Counted from the first letter of the stretch, positions 10,302-21,783 are shown. The stretch is DNA of 64,000 bases from Letharia columbiana (GCF_014066305.1 NW_023501089.1:248001-312000), one strand, 5' to 3'. The notes: generated from the letters alone by a model not told the origin. Numbers and translations: made by a program.

Positions 10302-12202
10302 ATGCCTCACGCTTTAGGCATGCCATCGCCAGGCTTCCAAGCTATAGTTTTGTGTGGCCCCGGGGTGTCGCTGACCACATTCACCGCCAGCCCGGAAGAC
10401 TTTCCCAAAGCCCTCGTTCCCATAGCCAATCGGCCCATGGTATGGTACCCGTTGGATTGGTGCTATCGCATGGGAATTACGAGTAAGCGCACGTTTCTCA
10501 CTTCTGGTTGTCTGTACATATGTTTGCTTCCAATTTCCACTGCCTGTCTTGCTCCAAATCTCTACCAAGAGAAGCTCTTTGTGCTTTATCTTTTGCCGAT
10601 ATTTCCACCACTATGAAAAGAAAGAAAATGTCAAAACTACAACAAGTCTAAGCGTTTTATTTGTGTGCACAACCTCCATGATCCAAAAGTTAACGAGGAC
10701 CAAAAGACATCAAACTCATCACCCCGCCTTCTTCAGCCGCGGCCATCACCACAGCCCTTGCCCAAAACCCGCACCTCACATCCCTTCCCCTCCCCAAGCC
10801 GGACCTCCTCGCCCCCTCCTCACTCTCCCAAAACACGCCGACCGCTGAAATCCTCCGCCATCCCGAAATCCAAGCAGCGATCAACGGCGACTTCATCGTC
10901 CTACCCTGCGACCTCGTCTGTGGATTACCCGGCGAATCATTGCTCGAAGCATGGATGATCCACCAAGGTGGGCTGGGCGGAGCGAGCCTGGAATCTGAGG
11001 GGTATCGGGGGGCGAAAATGGGGCTAGGTGGGGAGGGTGGTGGAAGGAGAGGAGGGTTAGGGGTATGGTTCGAAACCAAAGGTGAGGACAGCGTCAAAGG
11101 TGCCGAGACGGACTTTGTGATCACGACATCCTTACAGCAACCCGCGGTGCCTCCACCAGAAGGCTCCCTGAGACCACACATCTCGAAGCTGCTTTACGCC
11201 ACGACGACGGATACACTCCGCGATATTACCGAAGAGAAGAAAGGATTTCCTATCCGCCATGGCCTGATTGGCAAGCATGGCCGGGTCAAAATGCTCACCA
11301 CCCACCGCGATGCACACATCTACTTATTTCCTTACTGGGTCCTTGACATGATCAAGCGGAACGAACACTTCGACAGTATCAGCGAAGATGTCGTCGGCTG
11401 GTGGGCTAAAGCGGGCTGGCAAGAGGGTTTAGCCGAGAAGCTTCGTCTGCGCGAAGTCTTCGACCCGACACACTCCTCTGGGGAAGGCAGAGATGGTGAA
11501 AATGGCATCCATGCGAGTGGGAACATCGAAGACGAAATCGACCTGGCGAGCATGAGCAGTACGAATGTCAGCGCGCTCAAAGAGAGAGAGTCAGCAAAAG
11601 CACCCCTCTCAGTGCCACCATTCCTATCTTACGTGCACCCCACAACTACAGCCACCACCTCTTCACCCCTAATTCGCCGCGTTGACACGCCTCACCTCCT
11701 CCTGCACACCTCCCTCCACCTCGCTACCCTCCCACCGTCAACAAACCCCCCACCAAACACATATGCCACAGGACCCAGCCCGCTGTCCCACTCCCAGAAG
11801 ATCTCCACCGACCCATCGCTAATCGCACCGCACACCAATATTCATGCCCCAACAACCCTCATCGCCCCAAACACAACAGTCGCCACCCATTCTGTCATAA
11901 AGTCCTCTGTCATCGGCGCCAATTGTGTGATCGAAGAGGGGGTGAGGTTGACAGGATGTTTGCTGATGGACGGTGTTACCGTAGGGGAGAAAGCCGTACT
12001 GCAGGGTTGTATTCTAGGAAGAAGATCTGTAGTAGGCAAGGCAAGTAATCTGAAGGAGTGCGAGGTTCAGGAAGGTTATCAGGTGGAAGAGGAGACGGAA
12101 GCCAAAGGGGAGAAGATGATGGTTTTTGAGGGACTGGAGGAAGGACTGGGAGAGGAGGAAGATGAGGCGGGTGGAGAGGGTATCCTTCTTGGGGATGAGT
12201 GA
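10302..12202 (+). CDS. GCD1: Translation initiation factor eIF2B subunit gamma
   Basis: This is the gamma subunit of the eIF2B guanine-nucleotide exchange factor, which recycles eIF2-GDP in the cytosol; it pairs with epsilon in the catalytic subcomplex. Exon 1 (10302-10482) encodes the nucleotidyltransferase-like start, with FQAIVLCGPGVSL and FPKALVPIANRPMVWYPLDW. A long intron (about 10483-10706, 224 nt) precedes exon 2, which starts at IKLITPPSSAAA and continues with DFIVLPCDLVCGLPGESLLE. The C-terminal hexapeptide-repeat left-handed beta helix is clear (VIGANCVIEEGVRLTGCLLM, VTVGEKAVLQGCILGRRS), followed by an acidic tail. The protein is about 558 aa. Met7 (10320) is an equally possible start. 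The acceptor was chosen because it keeps the frame and the family spacing. Confidence 0.9.
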
Positions 12203-14378
12203 TGTATCTTTGCGGAATACCACTGTGAGCGGTATTGATATCGAACCGACTGGTCCCCTCGGCATCGGGGCCGTCCCCTCGAAAGTAAACGCCATACAAT
12301 CTGGCATGGGACGTAGAGCAGGCTCGCCACCAGAGAAAGCGGTAATTGTAGCGGCACAAGTCCGCTGAAGTTTGGCGATATCGGCACAAGAAACATATCA
12401 TGGTGTTTGCCAACCACTCTATTCGAATCGCTCCTACCGATCAATTGCCCAAACTCCCCACGGTTGTGCAAATCTTCGAACAGTTTAGCACCCAAGACTG
12501 CCACACGTTTAACGCCTACCTGAGAGATATATATGGACTGCCACCAACCCGTCAACTCCTCGTCATACTCGTATACGCCTGAAGACACGAATGAGAACCG
12601 TAGGCGATCCACATACCAAGGCTCTAGCGCCAGCATACCCGTATTCCTCCTCCTCCTATCGGACAGAGAACCAGCCGTGTCATATGTTCGAGCCCTGCGT
12701 GATGGCAGACTTGGTCCCGATTCCGACTTCGAAGCTCAGAGATCTATACAAAAACCCCCAGGATCATTACGCAGATCAGGTACCTACTGAGCAAAATGAG
12801 TGATCGCAGCCAGCTTCGTCCAAAGAAGCGGGGCCGGTCAGCATTCACGGATAACACATTCGCGCCTGATCAGATATACGATCCAGAAGACGGCCGAAGC
12901 CGGGACATCTGGCTTTCACCAGATCTTCCCTGTGCGACTGATCAGAGGGACTGTCGGCGCGCCTTTGAGCGATCTGAGGCTGTCCATTATCGGCGCTATC
13001 ATCGAAAACTGTTGGGCCATCGTAAGGCATTCAGCCAGCCATCCAACACCAAGAAGGCCATAAGCGACAGTGCAATAACCTTCCGCCTCGAATGCCGGAG
13101 CCTACACGCCGCCTCGACTCAATTTCTGAGAAAGAGGCGATGGCGTGATCGCAGCAGACAGAGCAGAGCTTGTGCGATCACAAGACACGTAGTACACAGG
13201 CCACAGCCAAAAACCTCCGTCAGCCCAGCCATCGGAGAATTACGGATCCAGGTGTTGCCCCGCAGGCAACAGCTCCCGTGTCTCATTGGCCCCAAAGCCG
13301 GCCAAAACGCATCTCGGAACCTAGGACCGCCTCTCTCCCCAGAAAGACGCACGTTCAGGGCGGCTACCGTCAACGGCCGTCCGATCCGGAGGTTCCGGAA
13401 AGAGTGGGTTTCCCCCAGAAATCGAAGAATGCGCAGAGCTTGGAAAAGTCAGCTGAAAAGGCGTCGCTGCGGGGTCGATGCAGGCGCGATGCAGGCGGTA
13501 GATCTCTTAGCTCGGGGGGGGGCTCGAAAAAAAGCCTCTGCTCTGAATTGCATGTTAAAGCTGTCAGAAATCCGTGACCTCCTGATGCCATTCGTGAAAG
13601 AATTGAGACCCTCGAGCAAAGTCGGCAACATTGGCCGAGCTCTTGCAGGGAGCTTATGCCAGGCTCTGCGGAATGATTTTCGTCGTATATTGCCCGTGAG
13701 TGGTCGGTCTTGTTTTCCGAGCCCCACATTCCTGAGAGTGAAATGTTTCGCAATCTGTGGGGAAAGACCCTGCATGTATGCGGCTAGCAAGATCTGGTAT
13801 ATCAGATCATTGGCTCGAGCGCAGCACCTCCCTGCAGGAGAGCTCTTTGGGAATATCAGATCAAATAGATGCAATTTCTTGAGGAATTCAGATCATCCGG
13901 CAATGGGCTGGATTGCACTGCCATAGTATCCTGATATGCAGTAGCACAAGTCGTTGGCAACAGTGGAGCTGATGTAGTAGACCAGCTCATAATGTATCGC
14001 CTCGACGGCCGATAGTAGGCTCAGATTAGTCGGTTATTGCGATCACTCGAATATCTTCACTCTACTGCCGTCCCACGAAATGTAAGTAATCACCCCATGC
14101 ATCAGATAGTACGTACCAGTTCTTGCGATGAGTAAGGTCCCTCACGAAGGTCCTGCTTAGCCACTGTCCATCAGGGTCTAGCGTATAGTTGCTCACTGAA
14201 ACATTGGCCCTCTGGGGCAGCATTCCAGCTGCCTTGCTCGCGCCTCTCAAATATCTCGGGACCCTTGAAGCCTATAAGGATCGCGAAGGTCCATCCTTGT
14301 GTACCAGTATCCTTCTGCGCTCTAGACAAGTTGGTGTTTTTGAACAGATTCTGAGTCCACTTTCGGAGACTACCTCTG
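12203..14378. other. Long region with only weak ORFs
   Basis: 2.2 kb without a convincing gene. It contains a 376-codon plus-strand frame (12796-13926) of very basic, Arg/Ser-rich composition with no domain. Minus-strand frames at 12079-12636 and 12845-13373 include a hydrophobic stretch (GCGLCTTCLVIAQALLC) that might belong to a small intron-bearing membrane protein, but I could not build a consistent model. Part of it may be long 5' leader of the C2H2 gene. Confidence 0.4.
12796..13926 (+). CDS. Doubtful 376-codon ORF
   Basis: This is a long open frame starting with an ATG (MSDRSQLRPKKRGRSAF). The protein would be strongly basic, with Arg and Ser throughout and no hydrophobic core, motif or repeat that I recognise. 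Codon use looks irregular, and the complementary strand also has long open frames, which suggests chance openness of a GC-rich stretch. It could be leader sequence of the C2H2 gene downstream, or a lineage-specific gene. I list it because of its length only. Confidence 0.15.
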   Translation: MSDRSQLRPKKRGRSAFTDNTFAPDQIYDPEDGRSRDIWLSPDLPCATDQRDCRRAFERSEAVHYRRYHRKLLGHRKAFSQPSNTKKAISDSAITFRLECRSLHAASTQFLRKRRWRDRSRQSRACAITRHVVHRPQPKTSVSPAIGELRIQVLPRRQQLPCLIGPKAGQNASRNLGPPLSPERRTFRAATVNGRPIRRFRKEWVSPRNRRMRRAWKSQLKRRRCGVDAGAMQAVDLLARGGARKKASALNCMLKLSEIRDLLMPFVKELRPSSKVGNIGRALAGSLCQALRNDFRRILPVSGRSCFPSPTFLRVKCFAICGERPCMYAASKIWYIRSLARAQHLPAGELFGNIRSNRCNFLRNSDHPAMGWIALP

Positions 14379-14430
14379 GTAAGTTGACGAAGCTTCTGTA
14401 CGTGCGTTGACCCGCTGACCCCGTTTACAG
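14379..14430 (+). other. Probable intron just upstream of the C2H2 start
   Basis: A 52-nt GT...AG intron (GTAAGT donor, CTGAC branch site, TTTACAG acceptor) lies five bases before the ATG at 14436. The frame upstream of the donor is open and in phase with the CDS but lacks an ATG, so I treat it as a 5' UTR intron. A further coding exon upstream remains possible. Confidence 0.55.
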
Positions 14431-14435
14431 ATCCA

Positions 14436-16199
14436 ATGTCTTTCCTGGAGCGTCCCCTCCCCTGCGATGATGACTTTAGTCTCCGTGGCAGCAAGAGGAC
14501 ATCCGGCAGCCCGGCCGACGTAGCGCAATTTGTCAACCCTCAGTATACGCAGCTCGGATTCTTGACTCCGGAAGCATCGCCAACAGATGCTACACCTCGC
14601 CGTACATCATTTGCCTTGTCCGAGAATAGGAGTACCTACTTCTCGGGTTCATCAGCAGCGTCCTCTTTCGCGTCCCAATCAGGATGCGGGACACCGTCTT
14701 CATCAACCCCGGGCTCGTCAGCATCAAATTCACGCCGTCAATCGCTACTACCAGAGAGTCAGTATTACCTATCTGCCATTTCTTCAAGCCCGTCAAACCG
14801 TCCCCAAAAGCCGGAGAGGGCTGCAGTCACTGATCAGTTGCCCTTGCAAGAATCTTCGCTCTGGTCATATATCACAAGCACAGATACAGCATCGTTGATC
14901 ACCGACGGTGCGGCAGCTTGTATGCCAGGAGGCGACTTTACTATTGTAGCTCAAACTGATTCTCCGTGGTTATATGGGAGGGCAGTACAACCTGCGCAGA
15001 TTGACGAATCGACAATTTTGAGCCGTGATCTCGAAGCAGAGTTCAACAATCCGATCGCTGCTGGAGCTTCTCACACCTTCGAACTCAATCAACCCCTTTT
15101 CAATTACGGACAGCCCACGATTTTCGAAAGTCCGCCCCCGCAGCCAGACACAGAAATGTACGACGCAGCGGGCGACTCCAGCCCCAATGCCCCTTCGCTA
15201 GCACCACCATTTGAAGGATGGCAGGGAAAATACGACACTGACAGCTTGGTGTCAAATGCTGCGACAGCGGACCTCATTAGGCAAACTCTCAATGGCTCAT
15301 CGCACAATTCGAAAAGATTCCCGAGTGCTTATATTCAACCTCTTCAGTCCGATGATGATTCGGAACGCGACCATGCAGCCTCTCAGATTGTCAACAAACG
15401 CAACAAGAGGCAGAAACAGGGCCAGGATATGTTCAATCGCGAGTCGTGGCCTGGGCCTAGTCACAAACCGCACAAGTGTCGGCACTGCAAGTATGCGTGC
15501 AACCGCCAGGAGCATCTGCGAAGACATGAGATGTCTGTACACGATCCGAAAGAGATGCTCCCGTGCGCATTTGACGGGTGCATAGACCGCAGGACTGGCG
15601 GGCCTCGGGAGATCATATGTCGTTGGGACAACCTGAAGGCACATTATACCAAGACACACTTCAAGTATGGCAGCAGTGAAAAGGGTGGTAAGAACTATAG
15701 AAAGTCCATGAAAGCGGCACACGAAGAGGGTCTCAGTGTGTACGATCCTAGATGGACATTGTTGCTTGACAGAAAGATGAATGTCAATCACGAAATCAAG
15801 GACCACCTGCATGTTTGGAAAATGCTGGGCTACTCAATTCTCGAGACTAGGGACACAAAGGTCCAAGACGTAGTACCGGATTGGCAAGGACTAGGTGATA
15901 AAACACTCCAGAAGGCTGATCCACTCCAGAAGGCTGATCCAAGGTGGAGGGCATTGTGGGATGGAACCCTCACCTTCGACAAAGCCATGGAGAGGGGACA
16001 AGATATGAAGGAATCAGAAGCGCAAGGGCTGCTAGGGGTCACCATGTTGGAGACAGAGGCCATGGGAATTAAGCACCTTGATCCTCGATGGACAGAAATA
16101 CTCAGCGGCCGCATGAGTGTGGAGCAGTCAGAGAAGCTTGGAGTAAAGCACAGGAATCCTGTGTGGAAAGAGGTTGCCAGGCACAGGACTCGATTATGA
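14436..16199 (+). CDS. C2H2 zinc-finger transcription factor with C-terminal DPRW repeats
   Basis: A single coding exon of 587 aa. The N-terminal 330 residues are Ser/Pro/Thr-rich and look like a disordered activation region. A short nuclear-localisation-like basic patch (KRNKRQKQGQ) precedes the fingers. Finger one, at about residue 346, is KCRHCKYACNRQEHLRRHEMSVH. Finger two is longer and starts LPCAFDGC, ending in HYTKTHF (C-x4-C...H-x4-H), as in many fungal regulators of this type. The C-terminal 170 residues carry a repeated DPRW module (VYDPRWTLLL, KADPRWRALW, HLDPRWTEIL, then HRNPVWKEV). An in-frame 18-bp tandem duplication (15904-15939) repeats LQKADP. Targets are unknown. It is probably a nuclear regulator and not obviously tied to the PKS locus 17 kb away. 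Confidence 0.85.
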   Translation: MSFLERPLPCDDDFSLRGSKRTSGSPADVAQFVNPQYTQLGFLTPEASPTDATPRRTSFALSENRSTYFSGSSAASSFASQSGCGTPSSSTPGSSASNSRRQSLLPESQYYLSAISSSPSNRPQKPERAAVTDQLPLQESSLWSYITSTDTASLITDGAAACMPGGDFTIVAQTDSPWLYGRAVQPAQIDESTILSRDLEAEFNNPIAAGASHTFELNQPLFNYGQPTIFESPPPQPDTEMYDAAGDSSPNAPSLAPPFEGWQGKYDTDSLVSNAATADLIRQTLNGSSHNSKRFPSAYIQPLQSDDDSERDHAASQIVNKRNKRQKQGQDMFNRESWPGPSHKPHKCRHCKYACNRQEHLRRHEMSVHDPKEMLPCAFDGCIDRRTGGPREIICRWDNLKAHYTKTHFKYGSSEKGGKNYRKSMKAAHEEGLSVYDPRWTLLLDRKMNVNHEIKDHLHVWKMLGYSILETRDTKVQDVVPDWQGLGDKTLQKADPLQKADPRWRALWDGTLTFDKAMERGQDMKESEAQGLLGVTMLETEAMGIKHLDPRWTEILSGRMSVEQSEKLGVKHRNPVWKEVARHRTRL

Positions 16200-16585
16200 G
16201 TCGGAAAGTTCTGATGATTATGACTGTTGGCATGAAACGATGTTAATGACTTGGGTGTGGTAATGGGTGATGATTTACTCACTTCTTGTATACGTATTGT
16301 TTCCTTTTCGTCTCGGCATGTTACCGTATATTGCGAGCATGTGATGGGAATTTAGTCACGAGCTGAGGACTGCATCCAGTAATGAAAAGCTTTTGTTAAG
16401 ATACTGAGGTACTCGGACCAAGCAGCACTTAGAACACTCGGCATAGGCATGAGTCACCAGAATAAGAATGGTTTTAGACTAGAGTGGAGTATTTGACCTC
16501 TTGTAGCGACACAAGATCGGCGTCGCTGCTACCAGCGCCATTATCCCCGTGCTGGCACCAAGCGTCAGTGGAAACTTGCCATTTC
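16200..16585. other. Convergent intergenic region
   Basis: 386 bp between two convergent genes, probably 3' UTR sequence. Nothing recognisable. Confidence 0.5.
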
Positions 16586-17706
16586 TCAAGAAGACTTAGT
16601 GGAAATACCGTCTTTAGAGGCGGCTTTCTCAATGTTGTGTCCCTGGTTCTCTTTTCCCTTACCAAATACTGACTTGAGCTTGTTCCCAACGGCCTGTAGG
16701 ACGCCCTTGCTATCCGACATGGGAAGGGCTCCTTTGTCGTCCAGAAGGTTGATCTTAAGAGTAGGCACCTCAGAGCCACCGCGAGTCGAGCGGGAAGAGT
16801 CCAAGCTAAAGCGCTGGCCACAGTCGTTGCACTGCACGACTTCAAGCCCTTCGGCATCGTGAGCCTGATCACAGACAACACAAGCAGGATTGTTTTCCAT
16901 TGCGACAGAAAGATTCAGGCGAATTTCCAAAGGAACGAAACGAGGTATTTTAGTGTAGCCAGGACGTGGGCGGTTCGTGGGACCGCCGAGGAACAAACCC
17001 TGACGCGGTGAGGATTGTGTAGGAGGCTGATTTTCGAGAATTCGTGGTAGAGAAGCCGATCTACGTTGGGTTGGTGGTGGATGGCGGCCTAGAAAATTGT
17101 TTCTACGTTGCCTTTCATACTCGGTTGTGCGAATTCGCGGGACGCTTGACTGCAAGGTTCGAACGGATTCGAATGAGCTTGATCGTAGCGAGCTGGCTAT
17201 GCCTGGAATGCGCTGTGGATATTAGCATGTAGTGCAGATTGCGCCCATTTTAAAGAAGTCCTTACCTGGTTTGGCACAGGCGTTGAATGAGGTCTTGTGG
17301 TACTCAAGTCTGTAGGTTGTACGGCCGGAATCTCAGCTTTGCTCGTTCATCAGCTTTCTCTTATCAAGGCAGGTAGAAGGGTAGCTTTACCTGGTAATGT
17401 CGAGGACCCTAAGGACTCCTGAGACTGCACAGGGGCGAAGACGATAGCTCCGGAAGGTGCAATTCTGAGCTTAGCCTTTGATAGTTTCGAGGTACGAGGG
17501 TGGATGAGCTTCAAAACCTGATCAAGGCCAGACGGCTTGATTGGCAAAGCAAGATCGCCAGCTGAGGATCTGTGCGATAGAGTCTTCGTTCCTCTAATGG
17601 CAGATTTGATGAGGATGGTTGGATGAGGGAGAAAAGTCGGAGTGTTTGGGAGATCGTCCTTCTTTCCCGAGCCACCCCCAGTTCTGCCTAGTCCATGGGG
17701 AACCAT
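16586..17706 (-). CDS. Hypothetical protein with a C-terminal CxxC...CxxC zinc-ribbon-like motif
   Basis: Three exons join in frame: 17706-17391, 17336-17266 and 17212-16586. The introns are 54 and 53 nt with GT...AG borders, and the product is 337 aa. The first 230 residues are basic, Ser/Pro/Arg-rich and probably disordered. Near residue 245 a CVVC pair is followed 17 residues later by CNDC, consistent with a small zinc ribbon. The tail is Lys-rich (KLKSVFGKGKENQ). An in-frame stop lies just before the proposed ATG, supporting the start. I do not recognise the family. The Cys spacing suggests a structural zinc site, but no enzymatic motif is present. It is convergent with the C2H2 gene. Confidence 0.6.
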
Positions 17707-19755
17707 ATCTCAAACGCCTCGTAATGCAGACACCATGCATTCAACATGCAGTCAGGCAATCTTGAAAGAGACGGATTCTTTCCACCTAGCTTACAACAAT
17801 ATGGTTCGACGCAGTGTCGGAGGCAAAGAACCGCACTGAGATGTCCTAACACCTTGCTAAAGCTAGCTGATGTGCTTGCAGCTATTACAGGCACCAAGCG
17901 CCTCCTTCTGATGTCCTGGACGACTCGAACATGGACAATGCAAGTTGACAGCACTGACAATAGTTGAAGAGAAAAATACTGCTGAAGCTTGCGGCTTGGT
18001 CGCTAAAAGTCTTGTGACTCGTCCCAACCTCCGAGCAAGCTGCTATCCCACATGGACAAGAAACGACTTTACTTCTCAATTTGAGAGGTTTATCCTGAGC
18101 CAAGGGGGCCGATAGTGGTGACAAGATACAGAGAACTTGCTATCAGCTCAACCTTCTGTCCTCGATCTCGGAGTCGGATTGCAAGAAGCTGCTCAACGAT
18201 CTCCAGGTGTTCAAGACTCTACCTCAAGCCTGAAACAGCGTCGAGCTGCAACCACCGCTGATGGAATGGAAGGGTAGCTTCCCCCCACTTGACTCAACAA
18301 GAACGCTCTCGGCAAGTCGCTTTCGTTGCTGGGGCTGGACGTCAATGTTGTGCAGCGAATGGCAGCTTGACCAGTCTCGCGTCTGGGGTTCTATTAGCAT
18401 CAATACAGTCAGCAACTGCTTCGCCCCAATAAGACTATGGGCCACTTGCTAATTTTGGCAGTCCGTATCGTCCACCTAAAGATGACAGGCCCTCTGATCC
18501 GGCTTGCTGCTCTACAACAGCGTCAATACTCTCGAAGGCGACTCCTGCCTGACCTGCGGAACGAAAGACTGTTGGAGTAACGAGTGCACTAGGCAAGAAT
18601 ATGCCAACGGAAAAGTGATACCTGAGGAAGAAAGCGTATGTTGAAAGCAGAAATAACAGAGAAGAGGTGGTTGGCTCAATGCTCCTGCCTGATGAATCCA
18701 TAGAGCATACTGACGAGGAAGGCAGGGACGACAAATGCGGACAGCACAGGAGGAAGGATCGGCTGGCCCGCTCCGAGTAAGACTTGATGAAAGGTCTTCG
18801 CAGACAGTGCTAGGAACCTGGAAGGATCCATACCATGTTGAAGTATACAGAGCAAGAACGCTAGCTCCCTGCACACGAGAGCCTTCCCGGAGGTTAATGA
18901 AAACAGATATCTGTTCTAGCTCCATGAAGACATGAAAGGCTAAGCCATAGAAAAGCCAGCCTCCCATCTCGCCAATCCTTACAGACTCACTCGAAAGACA
19001 ACTCCGGGGGCCGGGGTGGGAGAAGCAGCTGCCAGAGATGCTGTGCCCTCCCCGGGTGTCCAGTAGAAGCCAAGGGGGGGCTCCATTTGGGCCGCGAGCT
19101 GGCGGGCTCAGATGGTCCCATCTCATGCCGAGAGCATCAGGCCCAGTTGATTGAGCGATGTGGCCCTCACCTCACTTCTACACTCTTCATGCACACTCAC
19201 GCGTCCGATGCTGGCCCTGGCCAACCTTTCCCTGAAAATGTTGGTGGGAATGACTCTCTCTCGGTGTTCTGGCATGACGACTGGCAACGAACAATGTCAA
19301 CGCGTGATCATAATGTCAACAGCTGTGTGTCTGATATGTCCTTATCGGTGCTTTCCGAAACACTAACCCGTTTCGTGTAAGCGTATTGTGGCTTCCAGAC
19401 AACTGACTGGAAGAACCTAAAGCATACGACAAGAAGAGCATCTCAGACTGCTTGTATTCTACACCTTATTTCATTTCCTCTGTATCTGAGACTGCATTAA
19501 TTTGGAAGGTTTGGCTGTTTTAATCCCATCCTGGCCAGCTACCGCTCCATCTTCTTGCTCAGTCAATTCCACTTCAGCCCTTCATCCCTGTTGACTCAGA
19601 AGATGTATCATATCCACTGCTGGTGTAGCAGATTGTCATTAGGAGCTTGTCTCCAATCATTGGGGTATCAAATGCAGCACCTCACAGACAGAGACTCTCG
19701 CTCATATAGATCCATACGCAAGCTGTTCATATGCCCTTGATCCCTAGCCCGAATC
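17707..19755. other. 2-kb region without a supported gene
   Basis: Only short frames are open. A minus-strand stretch (about 18680-19000) encodes hydrophobic segments (GWLFYGLAFHVFMELE; QPILPPVLSAFVVPAFLVSM) ending at a stop near 18676, which may be the remnant or last exons of a multi-pass membrane protein. The frame shifts between the two segments and I found no intron that joins them cleanly. The rest looks like ordinary intergenic DNA. Confidence 0.4.
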
Positions 19756-20916
19756 TCACCCAGCGATCCCCATCTCCTTCAACCTGGCCTTCTTCGCCTC
19801 CTCCTCCCTCAGTTGATCCCCCCTCCCCAGAAACTCCATCCTACCCAAATAGCTTCCCCCACTCTTCTCCGCCTTCTCCAACTCCTCCCGTAGCCCTTGC
19901 CTCTCAACCTCTGCCTCCCAATCCAACTTTGACTTCTCGACCGTGTTCAGCTTCACCTCTTTCTTCTTCCCGAGCTCCCACACTTTAGCCTTCGTAGCGG
20001 TGTTCAGATGCTTCGTGCCTTGTCCGCCGATGCTGGTGGGCAGGTCCGAGCGGAGAGGACGGGTAACGCCCTTGATCAGGCCCTGCGGATTGGGATCCAG
20101 CAGCCCCTTTCGTGCTAGAGGACGGCGTAGAGCTGGACCGGCGATCGCGATGGAGAGTTTATCTTTGGAAGCTAGATACGCTTGGGCCTCTTTGGACGCG
20201 GCGGGGACGATTTTGGTCGAAGTGTGGGTTTGGCCGGCGAATGTGTAGGTGTGCGGTATGGTGATTGTGGGCTCGGGACTTGAGACTTGGAGAGATGGGG
20301 GGAGTGTGTCTTTCGAGAGGGTATCTGAGGATGGTGGAATGTTCTCTGCGTTGGCGTTGACGTCTGGAGGCTTCTGATCATCGGTCAGTGGTCGAGAGGC
20401 TTGAGGATTGTTCAGGCGTGCCCAGACGGAGTCGAGGTCGATGGTTGCGCCTGAGGATTTGGAGACGGGTTTCTTGGTTTCATCACCTCTGCCAGACACA
20501 TGTCAGGGCCAGGTTCGGTTCTCAACAATTGTAGCAAATTCAGTATCGTAAAGGGCAGTATACCCTCCCCTCCCACTCCTCAGTCTGACCCTAATACCCA
20601 CTCCCCTCTGTCCGTTCTCATCCTCGTCCTCATCCAATACATCCTCATGGCCATCCTCAGCTTTCTCTTTACCGTTCCCTTTTCCCTTCCGCCGCCTCTT
20701 CTTGCGCTCCTGTGCCACAATCCCCTCATCCCCACTCGCCATGTCCACGTCTCCATCCGCATCTGTTTTCCGTTTTTTGTCTTTCTGAGCTGTAGTCGTA
20801 AATGCATCGCTAGCCTCGCTTTCGTCGCCTGAGGATGGGGAGAGTGAGGCATCGAAGTCGGAGTCGGAGGCGGAGTTGTAGGCGTCTTCTTCGGGGGTTG
20901 GCAGGGCTGGTGGCAT
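19756..20916 (-). CDS. SWC5: SWR1-complex subunit Swc5 (BCNT-C domain protein)
   Basis: Swc5 is a subunit of the SWR1 chromatin remodeller that deposits histone H2A.Z. Two exons, 20916-20565 and 20486-19756 (intron 78 nt), encode 360 aa. The N-terminal half is acidic and disordered with DEF/Y-like patches (NSASDSDFDASLSPSSGDES) and a basic KKRRRKGKG tract. The C-terminal BCNT domain is well preserved: LARKGLLDPNPQGLIKGV, TKAKVWELGKKKEVKLNTVE, KSKLDWEAEVE and GSYLGRMEFLGR. I chose MPPALPTPEED at 20916; the frame is open 36 codons upstream, but that extension lies inside an inverted repeat arm and is not part of the protein. The second intron acceptor (CAGAG) was chosen for frame. Confidence 0.88.
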
Positions 20917-20945
20917 GGTGGCTGTGGAAAGGGTAGGCGGGAATT

Positions 20946-21783
20946 TTATGAATTGCAAATTAAATAAGAATGCTTGGCAAAGCTGATTCAGCTCCGCCTC
21001 CGACTTTTTGTTAGCGCCATTCATAGAAAATTGTAGAGAACGTACTTGCCACTCTTGTATCAGCCCACTTTATATTTTTGAAGCTTCTGTATAGCCTAAA
21101 CACGAATACGGTAATGTTGCAATGCCTCGAAATATCGTCAATTCTCGTCAGACGGCCAAGATGGAGAGAGATTTATTAGTATGCTTATGCTCTGGAACGA
21201 TTAGGTTAGAGAGAAGGTTATAGAGAAGATGAAGGATTTTGATTGATATTACGTAGTATTTCATTGTAATTACTCTATTATCTCCATAGTCAAATACTCC
21301 AAATCTCGTTTAAATGCCTCAATTTCGCCGTAGCCTGCAGTGCTCTACTTGAAATGCTCCACCGCAAATCTATCACAGCTACTAACATCGATTACATGCT
21401 TTCGCTCTTATCGATACGCTGTCGATACACTGGAACAGGCATCCGCAGCTACGGCTTCAGGTCGCCAATGGGATTCGAGCAAGAGTTGGGTACGCTGGCG
21501 TACAGAGGGATCCTTTCTAAATGGTGGCATCGCGTCCGGAGTAATCTTAAGGGCTGGCGATGTGGCTATTACACGCCTAAGTTAGAGGTAAAACACCAGA
21601 AAAAGCGTGTATACCCACTAGCTTCGATATCACGAATGTCTAACTGAGGTAGCAGACGACAGTAGCTATTGCAAGAGTGGCAAGTACGTTCTCTACAATC
21701 TTTTATGAATGACGCTAACAAAAAGTCGGAGGCGGAGCTGAATCAGCTTTGCCAAGCATTCTTATTTAATTTGCAATTCATAA
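20946..21783. mobile_element. 838-bp element with 112-bp inverted terminal repeats
   Basis: The arms 20946-21057 and 21672-21783 are reverse complements over 112 bp with only a few mismatches; for example, CTTGGCAAAGCTGATTCAGC in the left arm is met by GCTGAATCAGCTTTGCCAAG in the right. The interior (about 614 bp) is AT-rich and has no transposase-like frame. I see no clear target-site duplication. It sits about 30 bp upstream of the SWC5 start, so it probably lies in that gene's leader or promoter. It resembles a non-autonomous DNA transposon; a local inverted duplication is the alternative. Confidence 0.65.

Noticed and set aside
14189..14378. Open frame upstream of the C2H2 gene that joins it in phase across an intron
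   Set aside because: It starts with TTG and no ATG was found in frame, so I treat it as leader.
17150..17165. B-box-like GGTTCGAAC
   Set aside because: It lies inside a coding exon of the CxxC protein and has no tRNA structure around it.
20917..21024. 36-codon N-terminal extension of SWC5
   Set aside because: It lies in the left arm of the inverted repeat; the family N-terminus begins at the ATG at 20916.
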